Shown: in pieces, positions 36,084 through 44,329 of the stretch
Position numbering within the stretch: position 1 is the stretch's first letter
Layout: the number at the start of each line of letters is the position of its first letter
Assembly (NCBI RefSeq): GCF_000220505.1
Contig: NZ_AFPJ01000037.1
Location: 62,001 to 126,000 of the forward strand
Source of the DNA: Microbulbifer agarilyticus S89
GTDB taxonomy: Bacteria; Pseudomonadota; Gammaproteobacteria; Pseudomonadales; Cellvibrionaceae
DNA length: 64,000 nt
Direction: 5' to 3'
Translations under genes and position numbers: made by a program
The notes under the pieces: generated by a model
What the model saw: only the letters and a program-made list of their open reading frames with translations
The model's database searches: none
Told to the model about the DNA's origin: nothing

Positions 36084-36835
36084 TTGCTCTTAGCGTCAAC
36101 CTGAACAAGATCGCCCTGATTCGTAACTCCCGCGAGGGCAACTATCCCGATGTCGTCGCGCATGGCCGCACCTGCCTGGATGCTGGCGCCCACGGCATCA
36201 CCGTGCACCCGCGCCCGGACCAGCGCCACATTCGCCCCGATGACGTACGCAACCTGGCCGCGCTGTGTGCAGCGCGCTCGGTGGAATTCAATGTCGAGGG
36301 CAACCCATTTGCAGGCCCGATGGGCAGCTACCCTGGCCTGTTGCCGCTGGTACTCGAAACCAAGCCGCAACAGTGCACCCTGGTACCCGACAGTAACGAT
36401 CAGCTCACTTCTGACCACGGCTTTGACCTCACGCGCGATGGCGAGCGTCTGGTGCCCATTATTCAGCAACTCAAAGAGGCTGGTATCCGGGTAAGCCTGT
36501 TTATGGATCCGGACATCCGCCAAATCAGCCTGGCCAAAGAAGTGGGCGCCGATCGCATCGAGCTGTATACCGGCCCTTTTGCAGAGGCCGTTACCAACCA
36601 ATCTGGCGACGTAGAGAAGATCTTTGCCGAACACTGCGCTGCGGCGGAGCACGCACTGCACCTGGGCCTTGGTGTCAACGCCGGCCACGACCTGAACCTG
36701 ATAAACCTGCGCCGCTATCGCACGCTGCCTGGGTTGCAGGAAGTATCGATTGGCCACGCACTGACGGTCGACGCCATCCAAATGGGCCTGGCGGATGCCA
36801 CCGCCGCTTATGTGACCTGTCTGGCGGGCAATTAA
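36080..36835 (+). CDS. pdxJ: Pyridoxine 5'-phosphate synthase PdxJ
   Basis: Condenses 3-amino-2-oxopropyl phosphate with DXP to form pyridoxine 5'-phosphate, in the DXP-dependent vitamin B6 route. The 251 residues begin IALSVNLNKIALIRNSREG, and GAHGITVHPRPDQRHIRPDD is the core motif. HLGLGVNAGHDLN closes the active site. The start is GTG 36080, overlapping the ppiA stop (GTGA). DXP consumption links it to the isoprenoid gene dxr, and pdxH elsewhere in this window completes PLP synthesis. Confidence 0.97.
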   Translation: MIALSVNLNKIALIRNSREGNYPDVVAHGRTCLDAGAHGITVHPRPDQRHIRPDDVRNLAALCAARSVEFNVEGNPFAGPMGSYPGLLPLVLETKPQQCTLVPDSNDQLTSDHGFDLTRDGERLVPIIQQLKEAGIRVSLFMDPDIRQISLAKEVGADRIELYTGPFAEAVTNQSGDVEKIFAEHCAAAEHALHLGLGVNAGHDLNLINLRRYRTLPGLQEVSIGHALTVDAIQMGLADATAAYVTCLAGN

Positions 36836-37759
36836 TTGCTATCCCTGAACGTTGTCGGCGCAGGTAAACTCGGTCGCACGCTGGCCGCGCTGTGGCATCA
36901 AAACAGCGTGTTCGAGATTGCCGGGCTTTTCAGCCGCAGCACCGCAAACGCCCACGCAGCCCGAGACTTTATCGGTGCGGGCATTGCCGTCTCGGACATG
37001 AACAAGTTGCCGGCCGCACAAGTCTGGCTGCTGGCGGTGCCGGACGATCAAATTGCAACCATGGCGGCCGCCCTCGCACCAATGATTGCCCGGCAGCAAT
37101 CATCGGCAGGGCAGCCGCCAATGTTGTTCCACTGCAGCGGTGCCCTGCCCGCCTCTGTGCTGGCCGCCAGTGAAACCGGCTTGCTCGCCAGTGCGCATCC
37201 GGTGCACAGCTTTGCCGACCCCAAGCGCTCGCTCACGGATCTTCCCGGCTCCACTGTAGCCCTGGAAGGCAGTGACGAAGTGATCGATGTGCTGGAGCCC
37301 GCTTTCACGGCATTGCGCTGCAACTGCATTCAACTGAGCCCAGCGCAAAAAGTGCTGTACCACACGGGCTCGGTAATGGCCTGCAACTACCTCACGGTAC
37401 TGATGGATCTGAGCCTGCAGGTTTTTCAGGCCGCCGGTATCGATAACCACAGCGCCATGACGCTGCTCGAGCCTATTGTGGTGCAGACGGTGAAAAACAA
37501 TTTTGCCCTGGGCCCGACCAAGGCACTGACTGGCCCACTAGTGCGTGGCGATGTCGCCACGGTGGCGCGCCAAACCAAAGCGTTACGTGCGCTTGCGGAA
37601 TCATCCGAAAGCGGCACTGCTGCCACACCTGACGTCGACGCCGCAACGCTCGCAGCAATGTACCAAGCGCTCGGAAAAGCGGCATTGCCGCTGGCGGAAA
37701 AAGCCGGCCTGAGCCAAGATGCGCGCCGGCAACTGCAATCCATTTTTGACGAAACGTAA
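36836..37759 (+). CDS. Rossmann-like/DUF2520 dehydrogenase-type protein
   Basis: The 307 residues begin with a dinucleotide-binding fold, LSLNVVGAGKLGRTLAALW (GAGKLG). The rest resembles the DUF2520 group: LLAVPDDQIATMAAAL, FHCSGALPASVLAA, SAHPVHSFADP, and helical C-terminal domain residues. This group is related to F420- or NADP-dependent reductases, but the substrate is unknown. The only start that keeps the nucleotide motif is TTG 36836, directly after the pdxJ TAA; the next in-frame ATG is far inside. Coupling to pdxJ is likely. Confidence 0.85.
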   Translation: MLSLNVVGAGKLGRTLAALWHQNSVFEIAGLFSRSTANAHAARDFIGAGIAVSDMNKLPAAQVWLLAVPDDQIATMAAALAPMIARQQSSAGQPPMLFHCSGALPASVLAASETGLLASAHPVHSFADPKRSLTDLPGSTVALEGSDEVIDVLEPAFTALRCNCIQLSPAQKVLYHTGSVMACNYLTVLMDLSLQVFQAAGIDNHSAMTLLEPIVVQTVKNNFALGPTKALTGPLVRGDVATVARQTKALRALAESSESGTAATPDVDAATLAAMYQALGKAALPLAEKAGLSQDARRQLQSIFDET

Positions 37760-37761
37760 CC

Positions 37762-38532
37762 GTGACCGACTCCCCCGAATACCTGAAAAAACGCGCATTT
37801 TTTGACAGCCTGCTCACCATCTATGGACGCAAACCGGTTCTCGAAGCCCTGGAGGACCGCAGCCTGCCCGTACACAAGCTGCATCTGGCGGAAAGTAACC
37901 GCAAGGACCAACTGATTTCCCGTATCGAGCAACTGGCCGAAGAGCGCAGTATTCAGGTGGCTCACTGGGACCGCAAAGGCCTGTCCCGCATTTCAAAAAA
38001 TGCCAAGCAGGACCAGGGCGTAGCACTGGACCTGGCACTGCCGAAATACGGCAGTGCTGATACTTTTCTCAAAGAGAGTCCGGGCAAACATTTCGAGTTG
38101 CTCGCGCTGGACGGCATCACCAATCCGCAAAACCTGGGCATGATCATTCGCTCCGCATGCGCAGGCGGTATCGACGGTATCTTGCTGCCAACAAAAGGCT
38201 GTGCGCAGATCGATCCTCTGGTAATCAAAGCCAGTGTGGGCACCCTGTTTAAGACCCGGATTTTACGCTGTGAGCAGCTGGCACCGGTGCTCAGGAAATT
38301 CGGTGAACAGGGAGCGCGCGTCTGCGCACTCTCCTCGCACGCGCAAGATACCTTGGGTACGCTGGATACCAGTGCACCCACAGTATTCGTTCTGGGCAAT
38401 GAAACCCATGGCGTGAGTCCCGCGGTGGAAAAATCCTGCACCGATAAAATTCGCATCCCGATGCAGAACGGTGTCGAAAGCCTTAATGTGGCAATTACCG
38501 CAGCACTCATCAGCTTTCGCCATCGGTTCTGA
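37762..38532 (+). CDS. SpoU/TrmH-family RNA 2'-O-methyltransferase
   Basis: Knotted (SPOUT) methyltransferase of 256 residues from GTG 37762. An L30e-like substrate-binding domain (YGRKPVLEALEDRSLPVHKL) precedes the catalytic fold. The three SpoU motifs are DGITNPQNLGMIIRSA, VFVLGNETHGVS and IRIPMQNGVESLNVAITA. It resembles RlmB-type 23S rRNA methylases, but rlmB usually sits beside rnr, so this is likely a paralogue and the modified nucleotide is unknown. It starts two bases after the upstream stop. Confidence 0.9.
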   Translation: MTDSPEYLKKRAFFDSLLTIYGRKPVLEALEDRSLPVHKLHLAESNRKDQLISRIEQLAEERSIQVAHWDRKGLSRISKNAKQDQGVALDLALPKYGSADTFLKESPGKHFELLALDGITNPQNLGMIIRSACAGGIDGILLPTKGCAQIDPLVIKASVGTLFKTRILRCEQLAPVLRKFGEQGARVCALSSHAQDTLGTLDTSAPTVFVLGNETHGVSPAVEKSCTDKIRIPMQNGVESLNVAITAALISFRHRF

Positions 38533-38889
38533 GCTGCAGCCATTGCATACTCCACAGTTCGGCCATCATCGCGTCACCACTCTCGCTGGCGCGATGATTT
38601 GCCTTCACCGCGCGCTTCCCACCTGCGTGCGTTTTTGCGTATCGAACCCCCAACCCGCCTAACAGTCGCAAAATCGCCCGCCAATTATCACCGTTACCCT
38701 AGCCGCCACATTGGCAAAGTCCCCGACATCAACTAAAAGTAAGCGGCGGAAGTAAAAATACGACACCACAAATACAATTCTCGTAGCAAATACAGCCCGT
38801 GGATGCCTAAGTCATTGGAACGGCATACATCGCGACCATATACGAATAAAACAGAATTCCTCTCAGCAATTCGACCAGGGACAGTGTCT
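38533..38889. other. Intergenic region before the OmpA-family gene
   Basis: About 357 bases without a supported gene. It is AT-richer toward its right end, where the candidate promoter at 38815-38844 lies. No tRNA, repeat array or terminator with a clear T-run was found. Confidence 0.5.
38815..38844 (+). promoter_or_regulatory. Candidate promoter of the OmpA-family gene
   Basis: TTGGAA (38815-38820) and TATACG (38839-38844) are separated by 18 bases. Each matches the sigma-70 consensus at four of six positions. It would give a leader of about 40 bases. Confidence 0.35.
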
Positions 38890-40086
38890 ATGCCTTTGAA
38901 ATTTATCCATCAGAGCCTCTCAGCAGCGGTTACCCTCGCCTTCGCCGCGAGCGCTGCTATGCCACTACAGGCACAGGAAACCAGCTACATCGACGTAATG
39001 GGTGTGATGACACGCGTGGATAAGGACCGCAACACAGAACGCCAGGGGGCCGGCGCACGCGCAACCTTTGGCTGGCAGACAAGCGGTAATTGGTTTACCG
39101 AAGTCCAGCTGTTCGGCGTTAAAGTCGACAGGGACAGTAATTTTGTGGACTACCCGGAAATTCACACTACTCAAGCCGGGACACCCACTGCGATCGTAAG
39201 CTCCGGTGGCATCAACTCTGGGCTCGCGTTTGGCACAGTGGATGCTGCTTCCACCCCTTACCTTTATACCGGCGACCTCAGTCCCTCCGGCGATCTGGAA
39301 CTGTCGGGACTTGGGGTTGATGTGGTCTATCACTTTAACGGACGTGAGGGCTATTCCCCGTTTGTACTCGCGGGCATCGGCGCATCAAACAACAATACCG
39401 AGTTTGACTATGGCCCTAGGGAGACCAATGGTTTCGTCAATGTGGGGGCCGGTATTGTCAGCGGGCCCCTCTCAGCCCGCGGTTTGAAAGTCCGCGCCGA
39501 AGTGCGCTACCTACGCGACTTTTTCGCCACCGACATGAGCGACTACCAGTTTGGCATCGGCATCAGCATTCCCTTGCGCTGCCCGCCCGCACCAGCGCCT
39601 GCCGTAGCGTACATGCCACCCGCTGAACCAGAACCGGCCGTAGAGGTTGACCTGGACGACGACGGAGACGGCGTGCTCAACCAGAAAGATCGCTGCCCCA
39701 ACACTCTGCCCGGTGCGCAGGTCGACGAATTTGGCTGCGTAATCGCCGACCAGACCATTACGCTGGAAAACATCCAGTTTGAATTTAACTCGGCCACGTT
39801 AACAGCGCGTGCACGAACATCACTGGGTGCGGTCGTACAGTCCCTGCGCAGCCAACCGAATAGCCTGATCGAAGTCGCCGGACACACCGACAGCCGGGGC
39901 AATGACGACTACAACCTGCGCCTGTCTGCGCAACGCGCCGAGTCGGTGCGCCGCTATCTGGTGTCACAGGGTGTGAATGCCACCCGCATATCGGCCAGGG
40001 GATTTGGCGAGACGCAGCCAGTGGCTTCGAATGCAACCGAATCTGGCCGCGCGCAAAACCGCCGTGTCGAATTAACCTTCCGCTGA
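38890..40086 (+). CDS. OmpA-family outer-membrane protein with TSP3-like linker
   Basis: Outer-membrane barrel protein that also binds peptidoglycan. I start at ATG 38890 (MPLKFIHQSLSAAVTLAFAA) with AGGGACAG upstream, giving 398 residues. The signal peptide ends near LQA-Q (29). An eight-strand-like barrel fills about 30-240, ending YQFGIGISIPLRC. A Pro-rich stretch (PPAPAPAVAYMPPAEPEPA) leads to an acidic calcium-binding thrombospondin-3-like segment (DLDDDGDGVLNQKDRCPNT). The OmpA C-terminal domain has AGHTDSRGNDDYNLRLSAQR with the diaminopimelate-contacting Asp and Arg. The barrel appears lineage-specific. Confidence 0.9.
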   Translation: MPLKFIHQSLSAAVTLAFAASAAMPLQAQETSYIDVMGVMTRVDKDRNTERQGAGARATFGWQTSGNWFTEVQLFGVKVDRDSNFVDYPEIHTTQAGTPTAIVSSGGINSGLAFGTVDAASTPYLYTGDLSPSGDLELSGLGVDVVYHFNGREGYSPFVLAGIGASNNNTEFDYGPRETNGFVNVGAGIVSGPLSARGLKVRAEVRYLRDFFATDMSDYQFGIGISIPLRCPPAPAPAVAYMPPAEPEPAVEVDLDDDGDGVLNQKDRCPNTLPGAQVDEFGCVIADQTITLENIQFEFNSATLTARARTSLGAVVQSLRSQPNSLIEVAGHTDSRGNDDYNLRLSAQRAESVRRYLVSQGVNATRISARGFGETQPVASNATESGRAQNRRVELTFR

Positions 40087-40148
40087 TCAGACCAATTTCT
40101 GCGCTTTGGGCCCAAGCCAAGGCGCAGATTTCCCCTGGTAGCACAATT

Positions 40149-40171
40149 GCCGGCAACTGCCGGCTTTTTTT
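40149..40171 (+). terminator. Intrinsic terminator of the OmpA-family gene
   Basis: A GCCGGC-AACT-GCCGGC hairpin followed by seven T, 62 bases after the stop codon. Confidence 0.85.
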
Positions 40172-40178
40172 ATTCACA

Positions 40179-40197
40179 ATCCACAGAATCTGTGGAT
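40179..40197. repeat. Perfect 9-1-9 palindrome, DnaA-box-like arms
   Basis: ATCCACAGA and TCTGTGGAT flank a single A. The right arm with the following bases reads TGTGGATAT, eight of nine to a DnaA box complement (TGTGGATAA). It may be an operator; one pair of sites does not make an origin. Confidence 0.45.
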
Positions 40198-40328
40198 ATC
40201 TCTGTTAACAACACCCGGGAAAACGCCGCCAGCCCCCATGATCCGTTGTAACCAGTTTGTGAAGAAAATTTAACCAAATAAATTTTTCCCATATAAATCA
40301 ATAAGTTATAAAAAACTCCAAAACAGGA

Positions 40329-40421
40329 TTGACAAATTTCCCTCGTAACTATCTAGCCAGATTTGTTCACGTCCTGCTGTGGAAAGCTTTTCCCCCTAGC
40401 CCCAAAGGGCTAAAAGTTTTT
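40329..40421 (+). ncRNA. Candidate small RNA (promoter-like to terminator-like span)
   Basis: A perfect TTGACA (40329-40334) is followed at 15 bases by TATCTA. A hairpin TAGCCC-CAAA-GGGCTA (40397-40412) then precedes AAAG and five T. The transcript would be about 60 nucleotides, with no protein frame. Spacing of the -10 and of the T-run is not ideal. Confidence 0.25.
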
Positions 40422-40627
40422 GGCATTTAATTAGTTAACTGGCGAAAAACAAGCGGCTTGCCCACTTACTGCACAGGCTCCCGGCACTGGTCGACCAGTG
40501 GGCACCAATCGAGAGCGCACAAACAAAATTAAGCGACTCAAGCGCCTGGACGGAGCGGTCTCGGTAGCGCAGCGCTCAAGCCAATGAGCGCCGGCAACAA
40601 CAGATTCAGAGAGGATTTAGGGAGGGG

Positions 40628-41635
40628 TTATCTGGGGAACGCGGCCAGGGGATGGGTTGTGGTGATGCCCATCTGCACGCGCGCACCGGGCTCTGCATGC
40701 ACTTCGTGGCTGGTACGCACTTTGAGCTGCACGCCGTCGCCAACATTCACCGCATACAGGCGCGAGCAGCCCTCGTAGCGCACCCAATCCACCACGCCAT
40801 TGCCAATTTCAGATGGCACCAGAGACAAGTCATCCGGCCGCAGCAGCAGGTCAACCGCCCCACTGGCACCGTCGATTGGAATACCCGGTGCCGGGCCGAG
40901 GTCGGTGGTTACCTGGCGCCCATCAAGCACGCCCGGGAGAAAGCTGGCTTCACCCAGAAACCGCGCGACAAAACGGCTGGCGGGTTCGGCGAAACACTTC
41001 TCCGGAGAATCCAGCTGCTCCAGCTGACCACCATTGAGAATTCCCACGCGATCACCGATCGATAGTGCCTCTTCCTGGTCGTGGGTCACCCAGATCGCCG
41101 GGATGCCGGCCGCTTTCAGCGCCTCGCGGATTTCCCAGCGCAAGCTGTCTTTCAAGGCCGCATCCAGATTTGAGAGCGGCTCATCAAGCAGAATAAACGC
41201 AGGCTGGTGCGCAATGGTTCGAGCCAGAGCAACACGCTGCTTTTGCCCACCGGACAGGCTGGCGGGTTTAACCTGACGGAAGGCTTCCAACCCCAGTAAT
41301 TTGAGCCAGTGGTCTGCCAGAGACGTGTCTTTCAGGCGAAAGCACACATTTTCCTGCACGGTGAGATGGGGAAACAGGGCGAAATCCTGAAATACCATGC
41401 CGACATTGCGCTTCTCGGGTGGTACCTGGCGCTTGGGCGTTGAACACCAGTTACCTAGTGAAATCTCACCCTCGGTCACCGGAATCAAACCTGCCAACGC
41501 CTGCAGAATCGTGGTTTTACCACAGCCGGTCGGGCCGACCAGCATCAACACTTCGTCCTTTCCCAGGGCGAGATTGAGGTTGTCCACCACACGCGTGGAA
41601 CCATAATCAACAGACAGGTTGCGAACGTTCAGCAT
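40628..41635 (-). CDS. fbpC: Ferric iron ABC transporter ATP-binding protein
   Basis: ATPase of an Fbp/Afu-type ferric iron importer on the cytoplasmic face. The 335 residues contain Walker A GPTGCGKT (34-41), the signature LSGGQKQRVALA (from 127), Walker B ILLDEP (148-153) and the switch His in WVTHDQEEA. The C-terminal part (about 240-335) is a regulatory TOBE-type region (VDLLLRPDDLSLVPSEIGNG). It follows the permease by 8 bases and is the last gene of the locus. Confidence 0.92.
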   Translation of the reverse strand: MLNVRNLSVDYGSTRVVDNLNLALGKDEVLMLVGPTGCGKTTILQALAGLIPVTEGEISLGNWCSTPKRQVPPEKRNVGMVFQDFALFPHLTVQENVCFRLKDTSLADHWLKLLGLEAFRQVKPASLSGGQKQRVALARTIAHQPAFILLDEPLSNLDAALKDSLRWEIREALKAAGIPAIWVTHDQEEALSIGDRVGILNGGQLEQLDSPEKCFAEPASRFVARFLGEASFLPGVLDGRQVTTDLGPAPGIPIDGASGAVDLLLRPDDLSLVPSEIGNGVVDWVRYEGCSRLYAVNVGDGVQLKVRTSHEVHAEPGARVQMGITTTHPLAAFPR

Positions 41636-41643
41636 TATCGCGA

Positions 41644-43155
41644 CTATTTTCCAGAAACTTCGAGTTCAGCCCGGCGCTCGCCGGACAACATCAATGCCAG
41701 TCCCAGTGCAGACATCAACACCAACAGCAGGCCAGGAATGGCTGCGCGGCCAAAATACCCTGCTTCGTATACGCGCCACAAGTAGGTAGCCAAAGTTTCG
41801 AATCCGGTGGGGCCCAGCATCAGCGTGGCGGGCAGTTCTCGCATGGCTTCGAGAAACACCAGCGCGGCACCGGCAATCATGCCGCGCAAGGTTAGCGGCA
41901 GCGTCACTCGCTGGAAGGCTTCACGGGGGCTGGCGCCCAGTACCCGCGCCGCCTTTACCAGGCTTGAATCCAGCCCCTCGGCGGTTGAGCGCACAGAGCT
42001 GACTGCAAGCGGCAAAAATCGCAAGACATAACACAGCACCAGCAAGCCCAAGGTCTGGTACAGAAAGGGCAGCTTCAACCCGACATACACTAGTGCGGTA
42101 CCCATAACGATACCGGGTACACCAAACCCGAAATATGTCACCCGCTCCATGATCCGGCCCGCGCGGCCAGCGATGGCGGCGTGCGCGACCGGGATCGCAA
42201 GCACTACCGCGCAGACCGCGGCCAGGAACGAAGCGTGCACAGAGTTCCACGCGTAGCTGAGGTCAAAACCTGCGCTGCCCTCGCGCGCGAGCCACACCGC
42301 AAAAATAGCGAGAGGCAACACAACTGCCAGCAGAATCACTGGAGAAACAGCCACGCCAATCACCCAACGCTGCCAGCCATTGGGCCAGAGCGTGAGGTGG
42401 CGGCCTGGCTTCTCGCGACTGCCGCGCACCCGGGATTCCAGAAACAGCACCAGACCCACAATCGCCAGTAGCTGCAGCGACAGCATCGCCGCCTGGCTCA
42501 AGCCAAAGGCGTTGTACTCGACAAAAATCACCCTGGTGAAAGTATCCAACCGCATAATTGCCGGGGTGCCGAAGTCGGAAAGGGTATACAAGGCCACCAG
42601 CAATCCGCCGGCAGCAATACCAGTGGCAACCCGGGGCAGCACCACCTTCAGGAGACTCATTCCCAGAGACATGCCCAGCGTGCGCGCCGCATTCACCAGG
42701 CTCGCATCCAGACTCAGCAGAGAAGCGCGAGTGGTCAGCATCACGAACGGGTAAGAGTAGAGAATCATTACCAGCGAGGCGCCAAGCAAACCGTCCATAG
42801 CGGGCAACGGAATTCCCAACAAATTGTGAATTTCGCCACCACGGCCAAACGCCGCATAGATGGTAAACGCGCCGATATAACTGGGGATCGCGAGCGGCGC
42901 GGCGAGAATCACCAGCCACAACCGGCGCATGGGAAACTGCACGTAAGCGGTTACAAACGCCAGCGGCACACCAATGAGCACCGAGCCAAGCACGGTAAAT
43001 ACCATCAGCAATAACGTATTGGTCAGCACGCGCAAATTGTGCGCGTCAAAAAACTGCGCCTCGCTCGCCGCGAGGTCGAACAATACACCGATGGGAAGAA
43101 TGGCCAGCAGCGCTATCAGCGCGGCCAGCGGGTAGGACCGGGGCCAGCGGGTCAT
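41644..43155 (-). CDS. fbpB: Ferric iron ABC transporter permease (fused double permease)
   Basis: Inner-membrane permease of 503 residues with about 12 membrane segments and two copies of the binding-protein-dependent transport domain, as in FbpB/SfuB. Each half carries an EAA loop (AARTLGMSLGMSLLKVVLPR in the first; AARVLGASPREAFQRVTLPL in the second). It overlaps the fbpA stop by four bases (ATGA). The arrangement fbpA-fbpB-fbpC supports ferric iron rather than thiamine or sulfate; the substrate itself is inferred. Confidence 0.92.
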   Translation of the reverse strand: MTRWPRSYPLAALIALLAILPIGVLFDLAASEAQFFDAHNLRVLTNTLLLMVFTVLGSVLIGVPLAFVTAYVQFPMRRLWLVILAAPLAIPSYIGAFTIYAAFGRGGEIHNLLGIPLPAMDGLLGASLVMILYSYPFVMLTTRASLLSLDASLVNAARTLGMSLGMSLLKVVLPRVATGIAAGGLLVALYTLSDFGTPAIMRLDTFTRVIFVEYNAFGLSQAAMLSLQLLAIVGLVLFLESRVRGSREKPGRHLTLWPNGWQRWVIGVAVSPVILLAVVLPLAIFAVWLAREGSAGFDLSYAWNSVHASFLAAVCAVVLAIPVAHAAIAGRAGRIMERVTYFGFGVPGIVMGTALVYVGLKLPFLYQTLGLLVLCYVLRFLPLAVSSVRSTAEGLDSSLVKAARVLGASPREAFQRVTLPLTLRGMIAGAALVFLEAMRELPATLMLGPTGFETLATYLWRVYEAGYFGRAAIPGLLLVLMSALGLALMLSGERRAELEVSGK

Positions 43156-44210
43156 AACACCCCGGTGCGACGCATGAGATTAAGAGTCGGACGCAAATCC
43201 GCCAGCTTGGTTAGATCCAGCTTGGGCGGTGAAATCTCACTCAAGGGCGGCAAGCCTTGCGGCGGCTGCACCCCGTTGACGAGCGGAATCTCATAGGCTT
43301 CACGCGCCAGGTAGGACTGCACTTCGCGCGTCAGCAAATAGCGGATAAAGTTGACCGGCAGATCCCCTTCACTTAATGCCAGGATACCGGAGGCGTTCAC
43401 CAGGCAGCCCGCGTCATTCTTGGTAAACGCCAGGTCTACATTTGCATCGGGCTTGCCGGCTTTCAGGCGCAAGGTGTAATAGTGGTTGGCAAAGCCGATA
43501 TCCACTTCGCCGCGCTCCACGCCCATGACCACGCCCAGCTCACCCGCGTAGCTCTTGGCACGCTGGTTAACTCCGCGCAACCAATCCGCGGTGGCTTTTT
43601 CGCCCTCGAGCAAACGCATGGCAGTAACAAACGACTGGAAAGAGGCATAGGCCGGCGCCCAGCCAATCGAAAAATCGCTGTCCGCCAGCGCCATAACACT
43701 GTCGGGGATTTGCGCGCGCGTCACCCGCTCGGTGTTGTAGGGAATGGTGCGGATGCGGCCCGTGACCGGCGCCCACTGCTGATACTGGAATCCCGGACGC
43801 AATGCCTCGGCAATATCGGCCGGCAACGGCCGCGCCAGCCCCGCATCGGCAACAAGGCCGATGGCTCCGGAGTCTACCGCCCAAAACACGTCTGCCCGCC
43901 GCACACCCGCCTTGGACTCGGCAACAATGGTATTCGCCAGTGCCGCAGTAACGCCGCGGCGGACTTGTAAATTGAATTTGGGATTGCGCTTGCGAATCGC
44001 ATTGAGGACGTTTTCGTATAGCCCGCCCTCCCCGCGCCCCAGATACAGGGTGAGGTCCCCCTCCAGCGGCGGCAACTGATCGACGGACAACGCATCCGGC
44101 CTTGCCCCAGTTACATCAGAGGCAAATACAGGAAGCGGCAGGGCCCCCAGGGCACCTGCCGCAGCAAAACTATTTAAACAGGCACTACGTAAAAAAGCTC
44201 TGCGCTGCAC
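43152..44210 (-). CDS. fbpA: Ferric iron ABC transporter substrate-binding protein with Tat-like signal
   Basis: Periplasmic iron-binding protein of 352 residues from GTG 44210, with AAGGAT well placed upstream. The N-terminus QRRAFLRSACLNSFAAAGAL has a twin-arginine-like RRxFL motif, so export of the folded protein by Tat is possible. The mature part has the extracellular solute-binding fold: LTLYLGRGEGGLYENVLNA, DVFWAVDSGAIGLVADAGLA, and RIRTIPYNTERVTRAQIPDS. The paired Tyr residues of FbpA-type sites may be those in FANHYYTLR. It leads the fbpABC unit. Confidence 0.9.
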   Translation of the reverse strand: MQRRAFLRSACLNSFAAAGALGALPLPVFASDVTGARPDALSVDQLPPLEGDLTLYLGRGEGGLYENVLNAIRKRNPKFNLQVRRGVTAALANTIVAESKAGVRRADVFWAVDSGAIGLVADAGLARPLPADIAEALRPGFQYQQWAPVTGRIRTIPYNTERVTRAQIPDSVMALADSDFSIGWAPAYASFQSFVTAMRLLEGEKATADWLRGVNQRAKSYAGELGVVMGVERGEVDIGFANHYYTLRLKAGKPDANVDLAFTKNDAGCLVNASGILALSEGDLPVNFIRYLLTREVQSYLAREAYEIPLVNGVQPPQGLPPLSEISPPKLDLTKLADLRPTLNLMRRTGVL

Positions 44211-44329
44211 GGATAATCCTTAATCGAAAATTCACAAGCTCGGCAAGGGGCTGTAGGCCCCCTGCATTTCCCTGGTCGAATACGTTTAGACGTACTCTCG
44301 ACCTTCAAAGACGTTCCTCAAAGACGATC

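Larger units (their letters stand above)
40172..40627. other. Long convergent intergenic region
   Basis: About 456 bases between the OmpA gene terminator and the end of fbpC, which converge, so no promoter for either gene is needed here. The left part (40250-40340) is AT-rich. It contains the palindrome at 40179-40197, a TTGACA at 40329-40334, and a terminator-like hairpin at 40397-40421. No protein-coding frame is supported. A small RNA is possible. Confidence 0.5.

Noticed and set aside
40172-40430. Possible replication origin, from AT-rich DNA and DnaA-box-like arms
   Set aside because: Only one palindromic pair of weak boxes is present, with no box cluster and no dnaA, dnaN or parAB genes near.
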